From assembly GCF_030019515.1 (NCBI RefSeq), contig NZ_JASEEQ010000011.1:1-64000 (forward strand): 64,000 nucleotides of DNA, written 5' to 3'. Below are positions 22,975 through 32,000 of the stretch, one piece after another. The translations under genes and the position numbers were made by a program. The notes beneath the pieces are model-generated. The model did not search any database, was not told the origin of the DNA, and worked only from the letters and a program-made list of their open reading frames with translations. The number at the start of each line of letters is the position of its first letter. Within the stretch, counting starts at the first letter, position 1. The DNA is from Nocardioides sp. GTDB taxonomy: Bacteria; Actinomycetota; Actinomycetes; Propionibacteriales; Nocardioidaceae.

Positions 22975-24423
22975 TCAGATCGTGCCGTACCCAGGTGCCG
23001 GAACGGTGAAAACGTTCTCCACCCTCAGCAGCAGGTTCGGTTTGTCCATGCTGAATGACAGCCGCGCGAGTGTGATGTTGACGTGTGGGGACCCTGTCTC
23101 GACGAGGGTGTAGTTCTGGCCCAGCTCTAGCTCTGCCTCGCAGACACCCCGTCCGTTGGAAGCGGTGGTGAATTGCGAACCCTCGATGACCGCGCCCGCT
23201 GCGTCGTGAACCTCAAAGATGAAGCCTGCCCGTTCGAACCGTTTGCTGGGATCGTTCGGGTCCCTGACGATCTTGTTGACGGCCACTCTGCCCGTCTTGT
23301 GTTTGTGCGGCTCGGTGGGCTTCAGCGTGGAGGCGATGCCCTCCGCGTTATACGGCGGGACGAAGAAGATCCCACTGTGTTGCATCTGAACCAGAGGCCC
23401 GGATGCCGAGCCGCCGCCCATGAGAGCATCCGGTCCCGCGACGGTGCCGTCAGCGCGTGGCGGGAACTGCTGGTTCATCATCCAATCGTTGAATACGGCG
23501 TCAAATTGATTGGGCGTCGCTTGGAACGAACAGAAGTGAAGTCCCACCTGCACCGAGCCGTTGACGGCTTCGACAAACGGCATGCCCCGGCGGAATATCT
23601 CGTTATCATCATGGTGTCCACGTGGGCCGGCCTTCCGCACGTGCGCGTTCGGCGGGAGTGAGTCCGGGACGTCGGGGCTCTCTTCATGCGGGTCGGACCC
23701 GGGCGGCAGGTCCAGACGCGTGCCCTCCTTGTTTCGCCCCATCACTGCGTCACGGGTGGCATCGTCGCCGAGGCTCGCGAAGGCTGACGGATTCTGCAGG
23801 ATCTTCATCGTCACCATGTACGTGCCGCCCTCGGCCCAGACCGGCTCGTCTGGTTGCCCGCCATCCCGGTGTACATACACCACCTGAGTCCGCTTCGATG
23901 ACTTCACATTGCGCACTCCGTCGCGGTATCCGAAGGGCTCCGTCTCGTCGACACGCTGGTACCCACGCTCCAGGCCCACGCTCTCGATGACGGGAGTGGC
24001 CATGAGTGCCCGGAGCAGTTCTTCGACACGGAACTCCATCACCGACGCGACGTAGAGCAGCGCGTCGGCCGGCATCTCGGGAGCGCCGCCAAACCTCGCC
24101 GTTGGCGGACTCGCTTCAGGCGTGAAGCCTGCGGGGCGCTCCAGCGGGATGCCGAGGGCCGAGAGGCGGTCAAAGAACGAGGGGGCAAACCCCACGGCGA
24201 CTGAGGCGAGCTTCCGTCCCTTTGATTCGCCACCTATTGGTTCTTCGCGGACCACCAACGCGTCGACGGCTTGATCGAGTGACGCCAGCCAGCCCTGTAC
24301 CTGCTCGGCAGTGATGTCCGGCCGCAGCCGTATCGCTACGAAGTAGCCACAGGTCTGGGGATTCTTGTAGAGAACCTCCCGATCATCTTCCTTGCTGGGA
24401 AGGACTCCCTTTGCCTGTGCCAT
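22975..24423 (-). CDS. DyP-type heme peroxidase with extra C-terminal domain
   Basis: The first 370 residues are a dye-decolourising peroxidase. The GxxDG distal motif is FGYRDGVRN; the proximal heme ligand is in AHVRKAGPRGHH, followed by RRGMPFVEAVNG and GLHFCSFQATPNQFDAVF, all typical of the family. About 105 further residues starting GRVAVNKIVRDPNDP form a beta-rich segment with FEVHDAAGAVIEGS and NYTLVETG, resembling prealbumin-like SpaA/Cna-B repeats, unusual on a DyP enzyme. No signal peptide or Tat motif is seen, so it is probably intracellular or encapsulated. There is no encapsulin gene nearby. The ribosome binding site is weak. Confidence 0.85.
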   Translation of the reverse strand: MAQAKGVLPSKEDDREVLYKNPQTCGYFVAIRLRPDITAEQVQGWLASLDQAVDALVVREEPIGGESKGRKLASVAVGFAPSFFDRLSALGIPLERPAGFTPEASPPTARFGGAPEMPADALLYVASVMEFRVEELLRALMATPVIESVGLERGYQRVDETEPFGYRDGVRNVKSSKRTQVVYVHRDGGQPDEPVWAEGGTYMVTMKILQNPSAFASLGDDATRDAVMGRNKEGTRLDLPPGSDPHEESPDVPDSLPPNAHVRKAGPRGHHDDNEIFRRGMPFVEAVNGSVQVGLHFCSFQATPNQFDAVFNDWMMNQQFPPRADGTVAGPDALMGGGSASGPLVQMQHSGIFFVPPYNAEGIASTLKPTEPHKHKTGRVAVNKIVRDPNDPSKRFERAGFIFEVHDAAGAVIEGSQFTTASNGRGVCEAELELGQNYTLVETGSPHVNITLARLSFSMDKPNLLLRVENVFTVPAPGYGTI

Positions 24424-24458
24424 GTCGCCCCGTCTCTCATACTGTCGGTGACCCCCAG

Positions 24459-24546
24459 CGCGGGTATCCGCGCTTACTTCACGGTCCCACCAGCGCAGCG
24501 CAAGCGCGGGTATCCGCGACCATTCGGCGTGTCGCGGCTACCCGCG
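24459..24546. repeat. Three near-identical palindromic operators
   Basis: CGCGGGTATCCGCG occurs at 24459-24472 and 24505-24518, and its near reverse complement CGCGGCTACCCGCG at 24533-24546. They lie between the divergent peroxidase and ribbon-helix-helix genes. Such spaced palindromes suit a dimeric regulator, most simply the ribbon-helix-helix protein. Confidence 0.6.
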
Positions 24547-24572
24547 CATGGCGGCAGCGGCATGCTCACGGC

Positions 24573-24746
24573 ATGCCAAAGACGAGCAACAAGCGAAGCC
24601 GTCGAGGAACTGACGTCCGCCAACGTCGTCATCAGGTCGGTGTTCGACTACTCCCCGAAGAACTGGAGAAGCTGCGTCGGCTCGCAGAGCGTGACGGGAT
24701 CTCGCCCGCCGAAGTGCTCCGACGTTCCTTTCTCACCGAGGCCTGA
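24573..24746 (+). CDS. Ribbon-helix-helix-like small protein
   Basis: The 57-residue product has a basic N terminus (KTSNKRSRRGTDVRQRRHQ) followed by VGVRLLPEELEKLRRLAERDG and ISPAEVLRRSFLTEA. This is the beta-helix-helix pattern of CopG/Arc-type DNA-binding proteins. It lies just after three palindromic repeats and is divergent from the peroxidase gene, so it may repress both. No strong ribosome binding site is visible, and translation could start further upstream in the same open frame. Confidence 0.65.
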   Translation: MPKTSNKRSRRGTDVRQRRHQVGVRLLPEELEKLRRLAERDGISPAEVLRRSFLTEA

Positions 24747-25112
24747 GGACCAGATGCGACCGGACCGTGACCTGGGGGTGACTAGGACAGGTAGCGGTCG
24801 CTCCGATCCTTAGTCCGTTTCGGTAACATCAGCCCCTCCGCCGTCGCGGTATCAGGTACCGCGACGATCGATGCGCCCCGCATTCGGATGCACATCTCGT
24901 TGATCGCCAGGCCGTGCGAAGGCCTCCGGTTCTGCCGTGATCCGCTAGTGAGACGCTCCGTTCAAGCCGTCCGGATCTGGCGCGTACCGCGCGCACAGTC
25001 ATGCCGATTAGCCGACGTGCCTTCACCGAGCGCTCCCAATGGGATCTGCTCAATAAGTGGTCCACTGGCTGACCTAGGTTTTCACGGGTGTCGACGGCTC
25101 CGCCCGTCTCGG
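24747..25112. other. 366-bp stretch without a recognisable gene
   Basis: Read on both strands, this stretch gives only short frames without ribosome binding sites. No repeat, terminator or motif of note was seen. It separates two convergent genes. Confidence 0.4.
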
Positions 25113-25991
25113 TCACCCGTCGATGCCGAGTGCCTGCTTCGCGAGGGCGAGCAGGATGCCGCTGGCCGTGCCAGTCGCGATTTTGTCAGCGCTTTCGTAC
25201 AGGCGCGCGGTGGCCCGCTGAGCGAGCGTGGGGTCGGCGCCCTGCTCGGCGGTCTCGATGTGCAACAAGTCTGCCCGGTCGTCGTCCGTGAGATCGAGGT
25301 CGGACTCGATGGCGCGGATCGCGGCGGCGAAGGTCTTGGCGTGCTGCAGGTTGAAGTTCGAGACATTTGCGGTCGCCGTTGCGCCGGGCGCGGTGGCGGT
25401 CGCGAAGACGTTGCCGCTACCGGCCATATTGAAGGTGGTCGTCACGGCCTGCGGGACCTGCTGTGCGCTTTCGGCCGCAGCCACCCCGCCCGCGTCTATC
25501 GCCTCGCGGCCGGCCCCGGTGATCCACATCGCCGCCGGACCGCCCCACGCCTCGATCGTCCCAACTAGGCCGCGGCTCTTGAGGTGCTTGATGGCCGCGT
25601 CGACTTCCGGACGACTGAACGGCTGCAGGTCGCTTGCACCCTCAAAGGTGGCCGTCCCTGGCCGGATTCCTGCGTCGGCATCGGAGTTAGCGTCGAGCCA
25701 GCTGAGGAGCTGCTCCCGGCATTCGGCTCGGCGGAAGCCGCGGTTATTGCGGCGCTCGCGCATCGCCTCCACGGCCGTCCGTCCTTCGGGGAGTATGTGG
25801 TAGCCGCCGGAGAGGCGGCTCTCCATCTCGATGAGCGCCCGCAGTCGCAGGCTTTGACAGGCCGAGAGCGCCTGTTCCTCGCCGAAGCGTTCGTAGAGTG
25901 GGCCAAGATTGGCGGGCTCGCGCAGCCGGCCCTCGTCGTTGTCATAGATGTGCTCGAGGATCTCGAGCTCGAGCTGCTCCTGCGGCGTCAT
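25113..25991 (-). CDS. Uncharacterised protein with winged-helix-like N terminus
   Basis: This 292-residue protein starts MTPQEQLELEILEHIYDND and looks like two successive winged-helix modules (residues 1-75, with GGYHILPEGRTAVEAM as the wing, and about 80-165, with IKHLKSRGLVGTIEAW and WITGAGREAI). Then comes a Gly/Ala/Thr-rich beta-like stretch (FNMAGSGNVFATATAPGATA), and a C-terminal helical region ending in a weak hydrophobic helix (IATGTASGILLALAKQALGI). Such layouts occur in hypothetical proteins of defence islands, and it stands alone beside Qat; a role in defence is a guess. AGGGGGA precedes the ATG. Confidence 0.65.
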   Translation of the reverse strand: MTPQEQLELEILEHIYDNDEGRLREPANLGPLYERFGEEQALSACQSLRLRALIEMESRLSGGYHILPEGRTAVEAMRERRNNRGFRRAECREQLLSWLDANSDADAGIRPGTATFEGASDLQPFSRPEVDAAIKHLKSRGLVGTIEAWGGPAAMWITGAGREAIDAGGVAAAESAQQVPQAVTTTFNMAGSGNVFATATAPGATATANVSNFNLQHAKTFAAAIRAIESDLDLTDDDRADLLHIETAEQGADPTLAQRATARLYESADKIATGTASGILLALAKQALGIDG

Positions 25992-26242
25992 CGAACGGTC
26001 CCCCTGAGCGTGGTTGTCTTGCCGCAGACGCTAGTGGTCGGGACCGACATCGCGAGCGAGTTCCGCGTGCCAGCCGGCGGCAAGTTGCGTCAGCAGGCGA
26101 CCGCTTCACGCCAACGTCCTGACCGTCGGCCACGAGCCCGACCGCCGCTATGCGCTCGGCGCAAGCCGGTCAAGAGCGTCTCGGTGCGTCCGGATCTAGC
26201 CGCGATTCGGGTGCGACGCTCCAGCCGCTGCTCTTGTGTGAG

Positions 26243-26950
26243 TCAGACACGTGGACCTTTCTGCGTCCGGGTCCGCGGCTCGGCGCCTGGGTCGAACTTG
26301 TCGTCGCGAATCTCACCAGTGTCGAGGTCGACCAGGCCAAAGCGCGGCTGCCCGGGCGGCTCCTGCTGGTCGCGCGTGTGTCGACTGGCGGGCAGCGCGT
26401 CGACGTCGAGCGCGAAGGCGTCCTCACGGCGATGTGCGTTGGTCTCGGCGATGTGCTCGTTGTGGCGCGGCCTGCCCGGCCAGCGCGTGTGCTCGTCGTC
26501 GCAGTGAGCGCGCAGCCGGTTGCGCATCCGGTCGGCGAACGCGGGCAGGCAGTAGCGATGCCACTCCTCGAGCGCGTCGCTGGTCTTGGCCAGGCCGGCA
26601 CGCCGGCGCTGGTCGGCCAGGGCCGCGATCTCGTGGACCAGGTGCGGGTGCAGTGGCCAGCAGTTCGGGATGAGGCCGGCCACGTCCCACGTGTAGTCGT
26701 GGTTGAGCCAGATCACGACCTCCTCGAGCCACTGCCACAGGTCGTGCCGCAGCGCGGGGTCCAGGCAGGTCGCCGGTTCCCAGGGGCGGGGCAGCAGGGT
26801 GTGGTTGCCTAGAGCCTTCTGCTCATCCTCGGTGCCGTTGACGGCGATGTGGAGCTCGCGGTAGGCCAGGCGGACCTGATCCCCGGGGACTGGGAACGGG
26901 TAGACCATCGGAGTCGGGTTTGACCGGCGGGTCTGCGGATCGATGGTCAC
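26243..26950 (-). CDS. Uncharacterised protein, last gene of transfer operon
   Basis: This 235-residue protein begins VTIDPQTRRSNPTPMVYPFP and has many tryptophans (LPRPWEPATCL, LWQWLEEVVIWLNHDYTWD, NCWPLHPHLVHEI), then a helical basic segment and an acidic-basic tail (LVDLDTGEIRDDKFDPGAEP). The W-rich pattern followed by WPLHPHLVHEIAALADQRR recurs in small proteins of actinobacterial transfer loci, but no activity is known. The GTG overlaps the stop of the coupling-protein gene (GTGA), tying it to transfer. Downstream is a 251-base gap reaching the cargo region. Confidence 0.65.
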   Translation of the reverse strand: MTIDPQTRRSNPTPMVYPFPVPGDQVRLAYRELHIAVNGTEDEQKALGNHTLLPRPWEPATCLDPALRHDLWQWLEEVVIWLNHDYTWDVAGLIPNCWPLHPHLVHEIAALADQRRRAGLAKTSDALEEWHRYCLPAFADRMRNRLRAHCDDEHTRWPGRPRHNEHIAETNAHRREDAFALDVDALPASRHTRDQQEPPGQPRFGLVDLDTGEIRDDKFDPGAEPRTRTQKGPRV

Positions 26951-28410
26951 AGTTCGCTCCCATCGTCGACGAACCCGAGTCGGCGGGCCTCGACCAGGGC
27001 GGCGGTGGCTCGGGCCTCAGGGGCGATGGCCATGCGCCGGTCGTTGGTCAGCCGCGCACGCAGGGCGCGCTGATCGGCCAACAGGCGTTCGCCGGTCCTG
27101 CCCTCCACACACCGGGTCAGCTTGGCGATGATCGGCTTGCCGTTCTCGGCGATCACCAGGGCCTGCCGCTCGGGCAGCTGGCGGACCTCCTCAGGCCTCA
27201 TGATGGGGATGTCGTCGCCGGAGAAGCTGCGCCCGCCGCCGTTGAACCCGCCGCTGGAGTGGGAGACGCGGCCGATGCGGACGGTACCGAGCAGGTCGGA
27301 GATCTCCTGGTTGAACGAGACATCCTTCGAACCACCGAACATGACCAGGGCGTTGGTGAGTCCGAGCAGGGCGCGGGCCTCGTGTTCGCCGAAGATGCTC
27401 GTCAGCTGCGGTCGTGTCTGGGCCGCCCAGATGAAGGAGAGGCCCTGTGCTCGCTCGTTGGCCATCCTGGTGCGCAGTGTCGGAAGCGGCGCGGTGGAGG
27501 GCAGCTCGTCGAGCACCGAGAGCAGCGGCGGGCACAGGCGGCCGCCCCATGGGGAGTTGTTGGCCAGCAGGAGGCCTGTGTCCAGCACGTGCTCGGCCAC
27601 CGCGGTCATCAGCGGGCTGGCCGAGGCGTAGGGGTCTTCGCGGCCCAGCAGGTAGATCGTGCCGCTGCGGCGGATGACGTCGGCCAGATCGGTGGCCGGG
27701 TGTCCGGCGCTGGGGATGCACCGGCGCCGGATGTCAGCCTGGAAGAACAGCGACACGGCCTGCTGGACGGTCGTCACGGTGTTGCCTGCGGTGCGGTCGT
27801 CGCCGTTGAGCGCCCCGTGCAGGAGTCCGTGCCAGAACGCCTCGGCGTGCGGGTGCCGGCGCAGGATCTCCATTGGCTGGGTGGCGGCGCCAGGGTTGGC
27901 CACCCACTGCAAGACGTCCTCGAGGGTCTTCCCCGTCAGCGCCGCGGCATGGAAGTAGCCCTGCAGGACCTTCGCGGATTCGGCGGCGTAGAACCGGGCC
28001 GCCTCGTCTCCGGTGCCGCCGTTGATCGCACCCTTGACGGTGCCGGCGGTGAAGGCCTTGGCGCGCCGTTCGGCGACCTTCGGATCCACGCAGCCGGCGA
28101 TCGGGTCCCAGATCAGCTCGTCGACGACGCCCTCGGCCAGGCCGAACGGGTCGAGTACGACACAGGGTCGGTCGTCGCGGGACCGCTCGGTCAGGCTGAG
28201 CAGGAGGTCCTCCACCTTCGTCAGCGTCACCAACGCGGCTCCCGGCGCGCTCAGAAGGGCCGGCGTGAGCAGGTCGAGGGTCTTGCCGGAGCCCTGGGGG
28301 CCGATGACGCCGGCGGTGCGGTCCCACGGCACCCACAGGTCACCGCCGCGGGGCTCGTGGGCGCTGCCGATGCGCCAGCCGACGTCCCAGGGGTCGAACC
28401 TCAGCTTCAT
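26947..28410 (-). CDS. VirD4/TraG-type conjugative coupling ATPase
   Basis: This 487-residue coupling protein passes relaxase-bound DNA to the transfer channel. It has Walker A GVIGPQGSGKTLDL at about residue 38, SVLDELPSTAPLPTL as Walker B, and the family segments YASASPLMTAVAEHVLDTGL and LSFIWAAQTRPQLTSIFGE. The N-terminal membrane helices usual in VirD4 are missing and appear in the preceding small gene instead, so the two proteins together make one coupling protein. The ATG overlaps that gene's stop (ATGA), with AAGGAGG ahead. Confidence 0.92.
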   Translation of the reverse strand: MKLRFDPWDVGWRIGSAHEPRGGDLWVPWDRTAGVIGPQGSGKTLDLLTPALLSAPGAALVTLTKVEDLLLSLTERSRDDRPCVVLDPFGLAEGVVDELIWDPIAGCVDPKVAERRAKAFTAGTVKGAINGGTGDEAARFYAAESAKVLQGYFHAAALTGKTLEDVLQWVANPGAATQPMEILRRHPHAEAFWHGLLHGALNGDDRTAGNTVTTVQQAVSLFFQADIRRRCIPSAGHPATDLADVIRRSGTIYLLGREDPYASASPLMTAVAEHVLDTGLLLANNSPWGGRLCPPLLSVLDELPSTAPLPTLRTRMANERAQGLSFIWAAQTRPQLTSIFGEHEARALLGLTNALVMFGGSKDVSFNQEISDLLGTVRIGRVSHSSGGFNGGGRSFSGDDIPIMRPEEVRQLPERQALVIAENGKPIIAKLTRCVEGRTGERLLADQRALRARLTNDRRMAIAPEARATAALVEARRLGFVDDGSEL

Positions 28411-29003
28411 CGCTCCTCCTTCGTGAGCCGGCGGTCGAGCAGCCAAGGGCTGAGCCCCTGGCCGAGCGCAGGCCCCGGGCGGTCGGTGGCGTCGCCGGCG
28501 GCGCGGTGCACCGGCTCGGTGGCCGCGTGCTTGCCGTAGAGGTCGGGTCGGACGATGCCGGCGACCTTGCGGAGCCGGGTGACGCCCAGGAGCTTCTTGG
28601 CTTCGGCGGAGGTGGCCATGCCGCGCATCCGTCCGGGACCCCAGCGCTGGTAGGTGTAGACGCCGACCCAGATGGTGGCCGTCAGCAGGGCGATCTCGGT
28701 GAGGGCGAGGCCGGTCCACACCAGGCCACGGCCGGCGAGGCCGTCGGGGGTCGGGCTGGGCAGGCCTGCATCCGCGTGGCCGGTGAGGACACCGGGCAGG
28801 CTGGTCCAGAAGGCGGTCCCGATCGGGGAGGGGAAGGTGCCGGCATTGGCGTCGGGCCAGGTCCAGCCGGCGCCAGCGAGGAGGTTGGCGACCGAGCGGC
28901 CGAGTTGAATGCCGATGACGATCACGAACAGCGTGGCCAGCATCACCGCTGTCGGGATCTCCCAGGTCCAGGGGTATGGGTCTCGTCGTCGCTCACGCTG
29001 CAC
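28407..29003 (-). CDS. Membrane partner of coupling protein (detached VirD4 N terminus)
   Basis: The 198-residue product has two strong membrane helices (PTAVMLATLFVIVIGIQLG and LVWTGLALTEIALLTATIWVG, each shown in part) separated by an extracytoplasmic loop, then a basic cytoplasmic domain with GRMRGMATSAEAKKLLGVTR. This equals the N-terminal anchor of full-length TraG/VirD4 proteins. It starts at a GTG with AAGGAGG, 37 bases after a copy of the repeated promoter motif, and is coupled to the ATPase gene by an ATGA overlap. Confidence 0.8.
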   Translation of the reverse strand: MQRERRRDPYPWTWEIPTAVMLATLFVIVIGIQLGRSVANLLAGAGWTWPDANAGTFPSPIGTAFWTSLPGVLTGHADAGLPSPTPDGLAGRGLVWTGLALTEIALLTATIWVGVYTYQRWGPGRMRGMATSAEAKKLLGVTRLRKVAGIVRPDLYGKHAATEPVHRAAGDATDRPGPALGQGLSPWLLDRRLTKEER

Positions 29004-29039
29004 GCGCTGTCCGCCTCCTTCTGTGTGTCTGGCTGGTCT

Positions 29040-29071
29040 CCTATGTCCCGGGGAAGGTCGGGTGCGATCAC
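29040..29071 (-). promoter_or_regulatory. Repeated bipartite promoter motif, coupling-protein copy
   Basis: Minus strand reads GTGATCGCACCC and, 21 bases after GATCG, TAGGAGACC. The TGA in GTGATCG is also the stop codon of the upstream gene. Confidence 0.65.
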
Positions 29072-32000
29072 GCGGCCTGTGTCGGCCGAGAGGCGTTCTG
29101 GGCGAGCCACGTCGACGGGTCGACGTTGTCGGAGCCGTAGATGGAGCCGTTCTTCAGGTGGACCTCGAAGTGCAGGTGGCAACCGGACACGTTGCCCTCC
29201 TTGCCGACCTGGCCGATCGGTTCGCCGGCGGCGACGGTCTGGCCGCGGCTGACGGTGACGGTCTGCATGTGGGCGTACCAGGTGGTCAGTGACCCGGCAC
29301 CGGTGGTGACCTTGACCAGCTGCGGGCCGGCCCAGCCCTCGGTGGTGTCGATCTCGATGGTGCCGGCGTGGGCGGCGTAGACGGTGGTCCCGCATGGGGC
29401 GGAGAAGTCGGTCCCGGTGTGCCAGTTGGACCAGTAGGGGCCGGTCTCGTGCCAGTTGTGGTTGTCGGTCCCGACGTACTGTGACGGCACCGGGTAGACG
29501 ACCTCGTCGCACGCCGCTCCGTCGAGGCCCACGGGCTGCAGCCAGGCGCCGGGCTTGACGTTGATGTGGACGTGATTGCGGTGATTTTCTGAGTCGCTGC
29601 CGCGGTCCTCCATGGGCCGCCAGCCCTCGGATGCGCGGGCGACGGACCAGATCCGCTGGTACCAGATGATGTAGTCGATCCTGAGCTCACTGGCGTGGGC
29701 CTTGGCGTAGGCCGCGAGCCGGTCGCCCTGGGCCCGGCCTGCGGAATTCAGCGGGACCATGAAGTCAGCGGCCAGCCCTGCGGGGTGTCCGTTGGGGTCG
29801 GTGGCGCTCTCGCGGTAGCCGCCGACGGTCTTGATGTCGAACATCGGGCCGAGGACGTTGACCAGCTGGGTCAACTGCGGCTTGACCGGGCCGAGGTTGT
29901 AGTTGGTCTCCGTCGCGACGGCGCAGCCGGCGCTGCTGCCGGCGGTGGTGGCGACCACCAGCGGGTGGTCGGCGATCTTGCTGGTCTGGGTGCTGTTGTC
30001 AACGCTGGCGTTGGCCCAGGTGAGGTTGGTGCCGTAGACGTGGTCGATCGGCGCGTCCTTCTTGGGCACCTTGCACGGCTCCGCCGACCCGCCGAAGCCG
30101 TTGCTCAGCTCGGGAGTGAGGGCGCAGTGGGAGGCGTTCTGACCGTCCTTGCCGTCGTTGAAGTCGCCCAGGATCACCGCGGGGGTTCCGGTGCCGGCGA
30201 GGTCGGTCATCGTGGCCAGCTGACGACGCAGCGCCTCCTTGCGGTGCGCGGCGGCGTCCCCGTTGGTGTTGGCCGGGTTGTGGACACTCCAGACCCAGAT
30301 CACCTGACCGGCGTTCGGGCTGTCGGCGGCACCGGTCAGTTGGACCAGGGGCATCCCGACGTCCTTGCCACCGAAGTAGGGGATGTCGACGAGGCGGGCG
30401 TCGGTCTGCTCCCACTCGTTGCGGTCCCAGATGACCCTGTTCTGCGCCTTGCCGGTGGCCGGGTACATGCCCCACTTCGCCGCGTACCGCTCGGCCAGTG
30501 CCGTGGCCTGGGGGCGGTGCACTTCCTGAAGGCCAGCGATGGTGACGCCGGTGTTCTCGATCGTGCGCATCGCGCCCGGGAGTCGCTTGTCCCAGGTCTC
30601 GTAGCCGGCCTTCTCACCGCCGCCGCCGGGCTTGCCGTCGGTGTGGCCAGCACCGAGCAGGTTGAGGGTGCCGACTGTGATCGGGTTGACGGTGTCTTCC
30701 TGGCAGTCGGCGACGTTCGTGGTGGACCCGTCGTCGGGCAGGTCGGGCAGGTCGCCGCCGAGCAGGTCGGCGATGTCGCCGGCGACGTCTTCCCACTGGG
30801 CGTAGGCGTCGGGGTAGCCCGAGATCTGGACGGCCTGTGCAGCTTGGGTGAGCGGCATCTTCGACCAGCCGGGGATGTCGAGGAGGCCGGGGTTCGCGGT
30901 GTGCTGGGCCTTGCCGAAGAAGGCGCGGGCGGCCAGGACGGGGTTGGTGATCTCCGCGCGGCTCCCCCAGCCGGCCGAGGGGCGCTGCTGGAACAGGCCG
31001 CCGGAGTCGCGGTCGCCGCCGGTGAGGTTGACAAGCTTGGACTCCTGGATCGCGGTGGCGATCGCGACCTGCAGGCCGTACCGCGGGATCTCGAGGTCGC
31101 GGGCGACCTGGGCGATCGTGATCGCGTTGCGGGCCTGCTCGGCGGTCAGCGCCGGGTAGTTGGATGCGAACCGCAGCCGCATCAGCTGGGACAGCACCTC
31201 GCCCGTCGGTGGCCCCTCGGTGGCGGTGTGCACGGCGGGCACGGCTCCGTCGCCGGTTTCGGTGTCGGTGGTGGGCGCGTCCTCGGGGCCGGCGCCGTTC
31301 ATGGCCAGCCGGGCGGCGATCCAGTGGTGGTCGGAGACCATGGTCCCGGACCAGCCGCGCTCGAGGCGCACGCCTTGGTGCTGGGGGAAGAAGATGAAGT
31401 CGACGGCGTGGTTCTGCCAGCCGTAACCGGCGGCCTTCATCTTCGCCGCGGCCGCCCACGGGAGGTTGGTGTAGGAGGCGTGGGTGTTCATATCGCCGCC
31501 GATGAGCACCGGGCCGTGGGTCGCGAGTGAGTTGCGCAGCTGCAGCAGGATGTCCATGCCGGCGCCGTACTGCTGGGGCCGGGTCAGCGGCGGGTTGCCG
31601 TGCTGGCGGGGGTACTTGTGCGGGTTGGTCATGTGGTGGGTCGCGATGATCGACACCACGGCGCCGTCGCTCTTGCGTTCCAGCAGCGCCCAGGTGGCAT
31701 GCCGGTCCCAGGTGACCGGGCGCCCCTTGTAGAAGGTCTTGTCGTCGTCGGCAAGCTTGACCCGCCCGGAGCTTCTCAGGGCCCATGTGTCGCTCTTCCA
31801 GAGCACGACGTTGCCCATCGACTCAATCGCGTCGGCACCGCTCTCCGCCGGCGCGCGGTAGGCCGAGTAGCCGGGGCCGGCTGACTCGATGAAGGCCAGG
31901 CTGCGAGCGCTCTGCTCGCTGAGGGTCACGAAGTCCGGGTTGGTCGAGAGGACCTTGGGCATCGAGGCTCGGAAGCCGTCCGGGCCGGAGCGGGTGGGGA

